DNA of 21,432 nt, taken from positions 1 through 21,432 of the forward strand of contig JAICUV010000025.1 of assembly GCA_025935655.1 (NCBI GenBank). Direction: 5' to 3'. Position numbers and translations under genes: made by a program. Below, in pieces: positions 14,602-21,432 of this stretch. Under the pieces are notes generated by a model, which had not been told where the DNA came from, made no database searches, and saw only the letters and a program-made list of their open reading frames with translations. The DNA is from Chloroflexota bacterium. GTDB taxonomy: Bacteria > Chloroflexota > Limnocylindria > Limnocylindrales > CSP1-4. The stretch's first letter is position 1; the number at the start of each line of letters is the position of its first letter.

Positions 14602-14788
14602 GCTACTGCATGGAACACTGGACCCATCGCGGTGTCACGGGCCGTACCCCCGACTTTTGGCCAGGTCCGAGGGCTCGCAGAACCTGACCGTGTGGCCGGT
14701 TGCCGGCGGCGGGTCTGCGCCGTAGCCTGAAGGACGGCAACTCGACCGGAGGTGGGCGCATACTCCGGTCTCGTCACGGGGATACCGA
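14577..14788. promoter_or_regulatory. Divergent intergenic region
   Basis: This 212-bp spacer lies between the response regulator and the secreted beta-helix gene. It is visibly less GC-rich in its first half than the genes around it. It contains the regulator promoter described separately and must hold the beta-helix promoter too. A weak CATACT at 14759-14764 is the best -10 I can see for that gene, with no good -35. No riboswitch or small RNA is recognisable. Confidence 0.4.
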
Positions 14789-16930
14789 GTGAGGGTTCGG
14801 CGGGACGTCGGCGGTGCGGGAGCGGGCTGCGGTGGACGACAGGCGCGTCGACCGCACGCCTCCGTCCGTTCGTTCGGCCGCCGCGTCGCGGTTGTGGGAG
14901 TGGGGCTGGCGACCCTGCTCGGGGCGACATCGATGCCCGCCTTCGGCGCCGGGTCGATCCTGTACGTGGACGGCTCGAGTGCATCCTGCGCGGATTCCGG
15001 GCCGGGAACGGCTGCCCAGCCCTTCTGCACGATCACCGCCGCAGCTTCACATGCCGGCGCGGGCCAGACCGTGCAGGTCGCGAGCGGCACCTACACGGAG
15101 GATGTGAAGGTCTCGGCTTCTGGCAGCCCGGGCGCGCCGATCACGTTCCAACCCGCTCCGGGCGCCGTCGTGACGCTCACGGGCAAGGCGGACGGGTTCA
15201 CGCTCACGAACGCGAGCTGGATCACGGTGACCGGATTCGAGATCACGCGGACGACCTCCTACGGCATCAACGTGACCGGCGGCTCGCACGTCGCCATCTC
15301 CGCCAACCACGTCACCTTCTCCGGCCAGCCGATCCAGGGCCAGATCGCCGCGGGCATCCACCTGAGCGGTGTGACCAGCTCGCTCGTTTCGGGGAACGAC
15401 TCCGATCACAACAGCGACTACGGCATCACGGTCGTCGGTGGATCCACGGGGGTCGAGGTACGCGGGAACACGACCTACGCCAACTCGCGAGTGTACGAGC
15501 GGGCGACCGCCGGGATCCGGATCTACCAGTCTCCAGGCAACATCGTTGACCGCAACATCACCCACGACAATCAGGACTCGGGGATCGAGTGTTACCCGGG
15601 GGCGAACAACACGCTGATCTACGACAACGTCTCGTACGACAACGGCGACCACGGGATCGACAACCTCACCGCGACGGGAGAGGTGATCGTCGGGAACACC
15701 GTCTACGGCAACGTCACGGCCGGCATCAACGTCGAAGGCGGCTCGACGGGCGCGACCATCGGGGACAACATCAGCGTCGACAACGGCATCGGCAGCCCCC
15801 GGACGCACAGCGACATCCGCGTCGAGCACGGGTCGACCGCAGGGACGACGATGGACTACGACCTGGTCCATCTTTCGACGGCCGACACGCTCTTGATCTG
15901 GGACTCGGTGAGCTACAAGTCGCTCAGTGCCTTCCAGGCCGCGAGCGGTCAGGAGGCGCACGGGATCGACGCGGATCCACGCTGGGAGGCTCCCGGTGCC
16001 GGCAACTTCCATCTGACGGCGGGCTCGCCGGCCATCGACTCGGCAGACTCGGGGGTGACGGGCGAGCCGGGCACGGACGTCGAGGGGAATCCTCGGGTCG
16101 ACGACCCCGGTACCGCCGATACCGGCGCCGGCCCCAACACCTATGATGACCGCGGCGCGTACGAGTTCCAGGGTACGACCCCGAGCCAGCCACCGTCCGC
16201 CGCGCTGACCGCCCGGCCCTCCTCGGGCGTCGCGCCGCTGCCCGTCACGGCCGACGCGTCGGCATCGACGGCCGGCGGCGCGAACCCGATCGCCTCGTAC
16301 AGCTTCGACTTCGGCGACGGCTCCGCCCCGATTGGCCCGCAGTCCGGGGCGACCGCCACGCACACCTACACCCAGCTGGGGGCCTTCACCATCACCGTCA
16401 CGGTGACCGACACCAGCGGGGCATCCTCGACGGCAACCGCTGTCGTCACGGTCTCCTCCCCGGGCTCCCAGCAGTTCGTCGGCAACCAGGGATTCGAAAC
16501 CGACCTCACCGGCTGGAATACATCCGGATCGAGCACCGGCGTCACCCTGACACGGACAAGCGGCGGGCACAGCGGGTCATGGGCGGCGCAGGTCTCCAAC
16601 CCCACGACCGCGAGCGTCGGCACGTGTCTCTTGAACGACTCGCCGAACTGGGTGAAGACGACGGCGGGCGGGACATACACCGCATCCATGTGGGTGCGGG
16701 CGGACTCACCGGGATCGGTGCTGAAGCTGCGGTTCCGCGAGTACACGGGCAGCACGCTCGTGGGCACCGCCACGTCGCAGCTGACCCTGTCCTCGACCTG
16801 GCAGCAGGTCACGCTCGCCTACACCCCTGGCGCGCCCGGGTCGTCGACCCTCGACCTGAACGCCTACGTCTCGGCGGCCGCCCCGGGAACCTGCTTCTAC
16901 GCCGACGACGTCTCGGTGACGCTCGGCTGA
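14789..16930 (+). CDS. Secreted parallel beta-helix protein with PKD and C-terminal carbohydrate-binding-like domains
   Basis: This is a 713-aa exported protein. A long basic N-region is followed by a hydrophobic core, RRVAVVGVGLATLLGA (31-46), and a signal-peptidase-type site near residues 51-54. A DUF1565-like entry (57-100: ILYVDGSSASC...TITAAASHAGAGQTVQVASGTY, quoted in parts) leads into about ten parallel beta-helix turns (130-345), with recurrent N-x-x-x-x-N/D-G and G-I-x-V units typical of NosD, pectate lyase C and alginate epimerase folds. Residues 392-461 (GIDADPRW, NFHLTAGSPAID, DRGAYEF) match the choice-of-anchor-Q type segment. A PKD domain (468-556) has SFDFGDGS and HTYTQLGAFTITVTVTD. 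A jelly-roll carbohydrate-binding-like domain fills 565-713. It probably binds or cleaves extracellular polysaccharide; no catalytic residues can be assigned. GTG 14789 follows CGGGGAT. Confidence 0.82.
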   Translation: MRVRRDVGGAGAGCGGRQARRPHASVRSFGRRVAVVGVGLATLLGATSMPAFGAGSILYVDGSSASCADSGPGTAAQPFCTITAAASHAGAGQTVQVASGTYTEDVKVSASGSPGAPITFQPAPGAVVTLTGKADGFTLTNASWITVTGFEITRTTSYGINVTGGSHVAISANHVTFSGQPIQGQIAAGIHLSGVTSSLVSGNDSDHNSDYGITVVGGSTGVEVRGNTTYANSRVYERATAGIRIYQSPGNIVDRNITHDNQDSGIECYPGANNTLIYDNVSYDNGDHGIDNLTATGEVIVGNTVYGNVTAGINVEGGSTGATIGDNISVDNGIGSPRTHSDIRVEHGSTAGTTMDYDLVHLSTADTLLIWDSVSYKSLSAFQAASGQEAHGIDADPRWEAPGAGNFHLTAGSPAIDSADSGVTGEPGTDVEGNPRVDDPGTADTGAGPNTYDDRGAYEFQGTTPSQPPSAALTARPSSGVAPLPVTADASASTAGGANPIASYSFDFGDGSAPIGPQSGATATHTYTQLGAFTITVTVTDTSGASSTATAVVTVSSPGSQQFVGNQGFETDLTGWNTSGSSTGVTLTRTSGGHSGSWAAQVSNPTTASVGTCLLNDSPNWVKTTAGGTYTASMWVRADSPGSVLKLRFREYTGSTLVGTATSQLTLSSTWQQVTLAYTPGAPGSSTLDLNAYVSAAAPGTCFYADDVSVTLG

Positions 16931-16937
16931 GCCGAGC
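16921..16937 (+). terminator. Perfect hairpin with the beta-helix stop codon in its loop
   Basis: GCTCGGC (16921-16927) and GCCGAGC (16931-16937) are exact inverted repeats whose three-base loop is the TGA stop. There is no T-tract. The following 160 bases up to 17097 hold no gene that I can support. Confidence 0.45.
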
Positions 16938-17084
16938 TCTGGGGTCCGGGCCCTCGTCCGGGCGCGTGTCGCCGCGCGGGTCGAGATGAACGTTCCGGCA
17001 TGGCGCGACAGCTGGATTCCGGTGGGATCCATGTGCCGCCTTCGCTCGGCCCGATTCGCCGGTTTTCGGGGCCGGGCCGGCGGC

Positions 17085-17090
17085 TAGGCT
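17085..17090 (+). promoter_or_regulatory. Candidate -10 element for a leaderless adenine glycosylase mRNA
   Basis: TAGGCT ends seven bases before the ATG at 17098 and no Shine-Dalgarno sequence lies between. The expected -35 position (about 17062-17067) reads GTTTTC, which is poor, so the call rests on the -10 and its spacing. Confidence 0.35.
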
Positions 17091-17097
17091 CTTCCGG

Positions 17098-17853
17098 ATG
17101 GAGGAGCTGATTTTGGCGTGGTACAGCCGAAACCGCGTGGATCTTCCGTGGAGAGAAACCCACGATCCGTACGCGATCTTGGTGTCTGAAGTCATGCTGC
17201 AGCAGACCCAGGTCTCGCGGGCCGTCCCCCGCTACCTGGCGTGGCTCGAGCGCTGGCCGACGGTCGAGGCGCTCGCGGCGGCGCGGCCGGCCGACGTCAT
17301 CACCGAGTGGGCGGGCATGGGCTACAACCGGCGGGCGGTGTTCCTGCACCGCTGCGCGATCGCGGTGACGGAGATGGGCGGCTTCCCGCGCGAGCCGGAG
17401 GAGCTGCGGCGGCTGCCCGGGGTGGGGCCGTACACGGCGGCGGCGATCGCCTGCTTCGCATTCGACGCCCAGGTGGCGGCCCCTGACACGAACGCAAAGC
17501 GCGTCCTCGAACGGGCCTTCGGCGACGCCGACCTGGCGCCGCCGCCGGGCCTGGCGTACGAGTGGAACCAGGCCCTCTTCGACCTCGGCCGCGAGGTCTG
17601 CATCGCCCGCCGGCCGCGGTGCGAGGTCTGCCCGCTCGCAGATGGGTGCCCCTCGCGCGGCCGCACGTACGCGCCGCTGCGCAAGCAGTCGCGATTCGAG
17701 GGCTCGTTCCGCCAGCGCCGGGCCGAGCTGCTGCGCGCGATCGCCGCGGCCGGCTCGCTCCCCGACGCCGACGCGGACACGGAGGCGCTCGTCTCGCTCG
17801 TGCGCGACGGCCTGGCAGAGGTATCGGGCGGCTACGCCCGGCTGCCGGCGTGA
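17098..17853 (+). CDS. mutY: A/G-specific adenine glycosylase (MutY family, short form)
   Basis: This 251-aa DNA repair enzyme of the HhH-GPD superfamily removes adenine mispaired with 8-oxoguanine. It shows PWRETHDPY (17-25), SEVMLQQTQV (30-39, catalytic E31), helix-hairpin-helix LPGVGPYTAAAI (106-117), and APDTNAKRVLERAF (128-141, catalytic D130). The 4Fe-4S cluster is C168-x6-C175-x2-C178-x5-C184, the exact MutY/Nth spacing. The LQQT sequence and W-R-E start favour MutY over endonuclease III. Only about 65 residues follow the cluster, so the NUDIX-like 8-oxoG recognition domain of E. coli MutY (about 130 aa) is missing or reduced. ATG 17098 is the first start and agrees with a leaderless message. 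The gene converges on the HAD gene with a hairpin covering both stops. Confidence 0.88.
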   Translation: MEELILAWYSRNRVDLPWRETHDPYAILVSEVMLQQTQVSRAVPRYLAWLERWPTVEALAAARPADVITEWAGMGYNRRAVFLHRCAIAVTEMGGFPREPEELRRLPGVGPYTAAAIACFAFDAQVAAPDTNAKRVLERAFGDADLAPPPGLAYEWNQALFDLGREVCIARRPRCEVCPLADGCPSRGRTYAPLRKQSRFEGSFRQRRAELLRAIAAAGSLPDADADTEALVSLVRDGLAEVSGGYARLPA

Positions 17854-17881
17854 ATACCCCGGTGCCTGGCACCGGTTATTC
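17852..17881. terminator. Bidirectional hairpin between mutY and the HAD gene
   Basis: CCGGTG (17859-17864) pairs with CACCGG (17870-17875) around a CCTGG loop. After a 2x1 internal loop, GAATA (17852-17856) pairs with TATTC (17877-17881). The A/T-rich lower stem gives T-rich ends on both strands. It contains the TGA of mutY and the TAA of the - strand HAD gene, so it fits a shared terminator. It could instead be a copy of a dispersed palindromic repeat. Confidence 0.6.
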
Positions 17882-18568
17882 AGCGAGGAGCTTCGTCACC
17901 AGGGCGTCCAGGCCGGCCAGGGACGGGAGCTCGGCGTCGGGCGAGTACCCCTCCGGCAGCGGGATGCCGGCGCGGTTGATCCACACCGCCTTCATGCCGA
18001 CCGCCTGGGCGCCGGCGATGTCGGTGTCGAGGCCGTCGCCGACGTGCACCCACCGGGCCGGGTTGCCGCCGCACAGCTCAATCGCATGCCGGAACGGCGC
18101 CGCCGCCGGCTTCATCTCGCCGATCTGCTCGGCGTGGACGATGAACGCGAACCGGCGCGCCACCGGCAGCTCGGCGAACGGGAAGTTGCCGTTCGTGATC
18201 GCGCCCAGCACCCGGCCGGAGGCGACGAGCGCGTCGAGCTCCGGCTCGACGTCGTCGTGGAGGCGCACCGTCGCCGGCCGGGCCGCCATCCAGGCCTCGA
18301 CCATCCACCCGGGCAGGTCGGGATCGTCCAGGTCATGGGTCGCTAGGATCCGGCGGAAGGACTCGAGCCGCAGCTCGAGGTAGGTGCCCTCGCGCTCCTC
18401 CGCCACCCGCTGCCGCTCCTCGTGCAGCCGCTCCACCGTGATCAGGCCCGCGACCGCGGGATGGCGCTCCTCGAGCGCGGCGATGGCGGCCGCGAGCGAG
18501 CCGTCCATCATCGGCATGAACGCCCACAGCGTCTCGTCGAGGTCGAACGAGACGACCGCCGCCGTCAT
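17876..18568 (-). CDS. HAD-superfamily hydrolase
   Basis: This 230-aa haloacid dehalogenase-like phosphatase shows FDLDETLW (8-15, nucleophile D9 and acid D11), AITNGN (123-128, T125 of motif II), EMKPAAAPF (151-159, K153 of motif III) and VHVGDGLDTDIAGA (174-187, motif IV acids). A helical cap sits between about 17 and 100, giving a class I (subfamily IA) layout. Such enzymes hydrolyse phosphate monoesters of small metabolites, and the substrate is not predictable. ATG 18568 overlaps the ispF stop as ATGA, so it is probably co-translated with the isoprenoid genes. A longer upstream frame exists only because of high GC and lies inside ispF. It ends at TAA 17876-17878 inside the shared hairpin. 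Confidence 0.86.
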   Translation of the reverse strand: MTAAVVSFDLDETLWAFMPMMDGSLAAAIAALEERHPAVAGLITVERLHEERQRVAEEREGTYLELRLESFRRILATHDLDDPDLPGWMVEAWMAARPATVRLHDDVEPELDALVASGRVLGAITNGNFPFAELPVARRFAFIVHAEQIGEMKPAAAPFRHAIELCGGNPARWVHVGDGLDTDIAGAQAVGMKAVWINRAGIPLPEGYSPDAELPSLAGLDALVTKLLAE

Positions 18569-19059
18569 GCCGCCTTCCGCAGCAGGGCGACGGCCTGGCA
18601 GGCGGCGCCCTCGCCGCGACCCGCAAAGCCGAGATGGTCGGTGGTGGACGCCCGCACGGTCACGCGCGCGCGGTCGGCGCCGAGGGCGGCGGCCAGGCAC
18701 TCGCGCATCGCGTCGCGGTGCGGCGCCAGGCGGGGGGCCTGCATGATGACGATCGCGTCGACGTTCACGAGCGCCCAGCCGGATGCCCGCACCCGCTCCC
18801 ACGCCCGGCCGAGCAGGGCGATGCTGGACGCGCCCGCAAGCGCGGGATTGTCAGACGGGAACAGGTGGCCGATGTCCTCCATCCCGGCCGCGCCGAGGAG
18901 CGCGTCGGTGACGGCGTGGCTGACCAGGTCGGCGTCGGAGTGGCCCTCGAGCCCCCGCTCGGCGGGGATCGTGACGCCGGCCAGCACGAGCGGCCGCCCC
19001 GCGGTGAACGCGTGCGCGTCGAAGCCGATGCCCACCCGCAGGTCGTCGCCGGGCGTCAC
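18565..19059 (-). CDS. ispF: 2-C-methyl-D-erythritol 2,4-cyclodiphosphate synthase
   Basis: This 164-aa trimeric enzyme of the MEP isoprenoid pathway cyclises CDP-methylerythritol 2-phosphate with loss of CMP. It shows VGIGFDAHAF (9-18, zinc ligands D14 and H16), LEGHSDADLVSHAVTDALLG (37-56, third ligand H48), DIGHLFPSDNP (62-72), and a C-terminal TTDHLGFAGRGEGAACQAVAL-type signature (in parts: TTDHLGF, GRGEG). The length is normal. GTG 19057-19059 overlaps the ispD stop as GTGA and places the first strand a few residues in. The next gene downstream is the HAD hydrolase. Confidence 0.95.
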   Translation of the reverse strand: MTPGDDLRVGIGFDAHAFTAGRPLVLAGVTIPAERGLEGHSDADLVSHAVTDALLGAAGMEDIGHLFPSDNPALAGASSIALLGRAWERVRASGWALVNVDAIVIMQAPRLAPHRDAMRECLAAALGADRARVTVRASTTDHLGFAGRGEGAACQAVALLRKAA

Positions 19060-19733
19060 TCGAATCGGTCCTCCGCCCGGGCCAGATCGTCGGGTGTCGT
19101 GATCTTCTCGTTGCCGGCCTCGCCGTTCACCGCCGCGACGGCGAAGCCGGCCGCCTCGACCAGCGAGGCGCAGTCCGTCGCCCCGCGCAAGGCATCGGAC
19201 GAGCCGGAGAACGCCTGCCGCAGCGCCGCCGCCCGGAAGGCCTGGGGCGTCTGCACCGCGCGCAACTCGCCCCGGTCGAGCGTCTCGGCCACGACGCCTT
19301 CGCGCACCCGCTTCACCGTGTCGGTCACGGGCAGCGCCGGGATCGCGCCGTCGTGCTCCCCGAGGGCCGCCAGCACCCGGTCGACCAGCTCCGCCGAGGC
19401 GAAGGGCCGGGCGGCATCGTGCACCAGGATCGCCTCCGCGTCGGCCGCCACCTGGGCCAGGCCGGCGGCGACGGAGAGCGCGCGGGTCTCGCCGCCCGGG
19501 ACGGCCGCCGCCACCTTCCCGGCCGCGAGCTCGTCGGCGAGCAGCGAGGCCGGTTCGTCCCACCCGGCCGGGACCACAAGCACCATCCGGTCGACGGCCG
19601 GGTGATCCTCGAAGAGGTCGATCGAACGCGCGAGGAGCGGACGCCCGGCGAGCCGCACGAACGCCTTCGGCACATCGGCGCCCAAGCGCGTGCCCTCGCC
19701 GCCGGCAACCACGATCGCCCAGGTCGGGCTCAT
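19056..19733 (-). CDS. ispD: 2-C-methyl-D-erythritol 4-phosphate cytidylyltransferase
   Basis: This 225-aa enzyme of the MEP pathway joins CTP and methylerythritol 4-phosphate. It shows VVAGGEGTRLGADVPKAF (8-25, CTP-binding loop with K23), VHDAARPF (103-110), and near the C-terminus ATDCASLVEAAG and GNEKITTPDDLA, all diagnostic for IspD. The length is typical. It is separate from IspF, not fused as in some proteobacteria. ATG 19731-19733 overlaps the stop of the PIN-TRAM gene as ATGA, so the four genes from PIN-TRAM to HAD are probably one coupled operon. Confidence 0.95.
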   Translation of the reverse strand: MSPTWAIVVAGGEGTRLGADVPKAFVRLAGRPLLARSIDLFEDHPAVDRMVLVVPAGWDEPASLLADELAAGKVAAAVPGGETRALSVAAGLAQVAADAEAILVHDAARPFASAELVDRVLAALGEHDGAIPALPVTDTVKRVREGVVAETLDRGELRAVQTPQAFRAAALRQAFSGSSDALRGATDCASLVEAAGFAVAAVNGEAGNEKITTPDDLARAEDRFE

Positions 19734-20791
19734 CCCGCGTCCGGGCTCGCGTTCACCTTGGTGAAGATCATCTTGCCCGACGGCGACTGCAGCACCGAGG
19801 TCACCTCCACCGCGGCCGTCTCGCCCAGCATCCGCCGGCCGCCCTCGACCACCACCATGGTGCCGTCGTCGAGGTAGCCGACGCCCTGGTCGTGCTCCTT
19901 GCCCTCGCGGATCACGCGGACGTCGAACGACTCACCCGGGAGCACCGCCGGCTTCAGCGCGTTCGCGAGCTCGTTCACGTTCAACACGACGACGTCCTGG
20001 ATCCGGGCCAGCCGGTTCAGGTTGAAGTCGGTGGTGAGGATGCGGAGCCCGCGATCCTTGGCCAGCTTGAGCAGCTTGGCGTCGACGTCGTCGAGCTCGG
20101 GGAAGTCGACGTCGGGCGTCGTCACGGTCACCTCGGACCGCAGCCCCTGCACCACCTCGAGCCCGCGGCGGCCGCGGGCCCGCTTCAGCGAATCGCCCGA
20201 ATCGGCGACGTGCTGGAGCTCGCGCAGCACGAACTCGGGCACGACCAGCTCGTCCTTGAGGAAGCCGGTGCGCACGATGTCGGCGATCCGCCCGTCGATG
20301 ATCGCGCTCGTGTCGACGAGCGTCACGAAGCCGGGCGGCTCGGCCTCCGTGCCCGGCTCAGCGGTTGCGTGCACGCCGACCAGGCGCAGGATGCCGCGGT
20401 ACTTCTTGGCCGCGGTGAAGGCGAAGAGGTAGCCCACCACCAGGAACAGCGGCAGGATCACCCACTTGCCGATGTACGGCAGCGTGTGGACCGGGAACCA
20501 CAGGAGCGCGGACACGAGCAGCCCCACCAGGAGGCCGATCGCGGCAACTGTCAGCTCGCCCGCGCTGCGGGTCTGGGCGGCCCGCTCGACCCTCTTGAAC
20601 CCGCGCACCAGCCCCTTGCCGACGAGGCCCCCCACCATCCACCCGACGGCGAAGACGAGGAAGACGACGACGGCGAAGGCGGGGTACGCGTAAGAAGCCT
20701 GATAACGATCTTCGAGATTAAGAGACAACCCCGCCTGGATGGCACCCAGGATGCCCAAGAGGGACAAGACGATCCGGGTTGAGACCACCAT
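19730..20791 (-). CDS. PIN-TRAM domain membrane protein (YacL-like)
   Basis: This 353-aa protein has four N-terminal membrane helices (about 5-24, 36-58, 82-100, 109-127). A cytoplasmic PIN nuclease-type domain spans about 156-275, with acidic residues D160 (VDTSAIIDGRI), E191, D237 (DVDAKLL) and D255 (TTDFN). A TRAM RNA-binding domain occupies about 282-345. This order is that of Bacillus YacL and its actinobacterial relatives. All four PIN acids are kept, so ribonuclease activity is possible. The biological role is not settled. The ATG follows GAGAGGAGCAGACG (a good Shine-Dalgarno). The place between carD and ispD is a widely conserved neighbourhood. Confidence 0.9.
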   Translation of the reverse strand: MVVSTRIVLSLLGILGAIQAGLSLNLEDRYQASYAYPAFAVVVFLVFAVGWMVGGLVGKGLVRGFKRVERAAQTRSAGELTVAAIGLLVGLLVSALLWFPVHTLPYIGKWVILPLFLVVGYLFAFTAAKKYRGILRLVGVHATAEPGTEAEPPGFVTLVDTSAIIDGRIADIVRTGFLKDELVVPEFVLRELQHVADSGDSLKRARGRRGLEVVQGLRSEVTVTTPDVDFPELDDVDAKLLKLAKDRGLRILTTDFNLNRLARIQDVVVLNVNELANALKPAVLPGESFDVRVIREGKEHDQGVGYLDDGTMVVVEGGRRMLGETAAVEVTSVLQSPSGKMIFTKVNASPDAG

Positions 20792-20832
20792 CGTCTGCTC
20801 CTCTCTACAACCGTCGCACCCGGCGCCGGATA

Positions 20833-20846
20833 GGCGGTCAGCCGCC
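20833..20846 (-). terminator. Weak stem-loop between carD and the PIN-TRAM gene
   Basis: GGCGG (20833-20837) pairs with CCGCC (20842-20846) around TCAG, in the 81-bp gap downstream of carD. The stem is short and has no T-tract, so read-through into the PIN-TRAM gene is likely. I see no convincing promoter in this gap. Confidence 0.22.
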
Positions 20847-20872
20847 CGGCCTGGGTGCTTGCACGATCCTGG

Positions 20873-21379
20873 CTACGCCCGCGCCTTGCGGGCCTCGCCG
20901 ATCTCCTCGAGCACCTCCTCCAGGAACTCGCGCGCCTCGTCCTCGTCCATGTTCTTCGCGTACATCAGCTCGCTGGCGAGGATGCGCTTGGCCTTCGAGA
21001 ACATCTGCTTCTCACCGGTGGAGAGTCCCTTCTCCTGGTCGCGCTGCGCGAGGTTGCGAACGACCTCGGCCATCTCGAAGATGTCACCGGTCTTCATCTT
21101 GTCGCGGTTGTGCTTGAAGCGGCGGTTCCAGTTCTTCGGCATCTTGGTGCCGTCGCCCTGGAGGACGGTGAGGACCTCCTCGACGGTCTCCTCACCGATC
21201 ACCTTGCGCAGACCGACCCGCTCCGCGCTGTCCAGCGGAATCGTGACGGTCATGTCGTTGTGCAGGATCTGGATCGTCAGATACTCCCGATCCTTGTCCC
21301 CGACGACACGCATGTCCCTGCTTGTGATCGTCCCAGCCCCATGATGGGGGTACACGACCTTGTCGCCAACCTCATACAA
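20873..21379 (-). CDS. carD: CarD-family transcriptional regulator (RNA polymerase-binding)
   Basis: This 168-aa protein has an N-terminal CarD/CdnL/TRCF RNA polymerase-interacting domain (about 1-60: EVGDKVVYPHHGAGTI near the start, then LTIQILHNDMTVTIPLDSAE). An all-helical C-terminal domain (about 70-165) includes MPKNWNRRFKHNRDKM and the conserved W used to stabilise the open promoter complex. Such proteins bind the RNA polymerase beta lobe and control rRNA and many vegetative promoters. Length and domain order are normal. The best start is TTG 21377-21379, which puts VGDKVVYP at residue 4 as in the family. AGGAGG (complement of 21391-21396) lies 11 bases upstream. No ATG or GTG is in frame before the right edge, so a longer form starting outside cannot be fully excluded. 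Confidence 0.92.
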   Translation of the reverse strand: MYEVGDKVVYPHHGAGTITSRDMRVVGDKDREYLTIQILHNDMTVTIPLDSAERVGLRKVIGEETVEEVLTVLQGDGTKMPKNWNRRFKHNRDKMKTGDIFEMAEVVRNLAQRDQEKGLSTGEKQMFSKAKRILASELMYAKNMDEDEAREFLEEVLEEIGEARKARA

Positions 21380-21432
21380 AAGTCGCTCGACCTCCTCGGC
21401 AAAAATGCGCCTGCACGCCCGCGAAACCCCTC

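Noticed and set aside
15047..16570. 507-codon - strand frame opposite the beta-helix gene
   Set aside because: It is a shadow of the beta-helix repeats: Val/Arg/Asp-rich with no known fold. The + strand product has signal peptide and four recognisable domains.
18568..19563. N-terminal extensions of the ispF and HAD frames reaching back into ispD and ispF
   Set aside because: The added residues are Arg/Gly-rich and match no family. The GTGA and ATGA overlaps at 19056-19059 and 18565-18568 give family-length proteins.

Overview
The window is GC-rich (roughly 70% by eye) and reads as chromosomal DNA of a high-GC actinobacterium. The gene content best fits a member of Thermoleophilia (Gaiellales/Solirubrobacterales-like). 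That placement is an inference from the CarD / PIN-TRAM / IspD / IspF neighbourhood, abundant GTG starts overlapping the preceding TGA, and apparent leaderless promoters. I see no tRNA, rRNA, CRISPR array, insertion sequence or phage gene.

Left part (1-13751, + strand) is a cell-surface polysaccharide locus of the Wzx/Wzy type. It opens with the 3' end of a formyltransferase. After a candidate promoter (622-650) come an initiating phosphoglycosyl transferase, a Wzy/WaaL-like polymerase or ligase and a Wzx-like flippase. A second, apparently leaderless promoter (4171-4199) precedes UDP-glucuronate decarboxylase, an NDP-sugar nucleotidyltransferase, a DegT-type aminotransferase, a Wzz-like chain-length protein with a decayed kinase domain, and a GT4 glycosyltransferase. 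The sugar-modifying genes would suit making an amino pentose that may be N-formylated.

The locus ends in an unusual, translationally coupled group: an HprK-like P-loop protein whose Walker A lysine is replaced by arginine, a divergent homologue of the RNA ligase RtcB, a 149-aa protein I do not recognise, and an APH-fold kinase. The RtcB homologue keeps the guanylation histidine and most metal ligands, but has lost one metal-binding aspartate and the C-terminal lysine. This group (9849-13751) is the best candidate for an undescribed system.

Middle part (13773-16930) holds an orphan LuxR/NarL-type response regulator (- strand). Divergent to it, across a 212-bp spacer, is a secreted parallel beta-helix / PKD / carbohydrate-binding protein. 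Position suggests that both act on the polysaccharide, but the sequence does not prove it.

Right part (17098-21379) is housekeeping. It has a MutY-like adenine glycosylase (+) converging on a - strand block that runs CarD, PIN-TRAM (YacL-like) membrane protein, IspD, IspF and a HAD hydrolase. The last four are joined by ATGA/GTGA overlaps. A compact hairpin lies exactly between the converging mutY and HAD genes and contains both stop codons.
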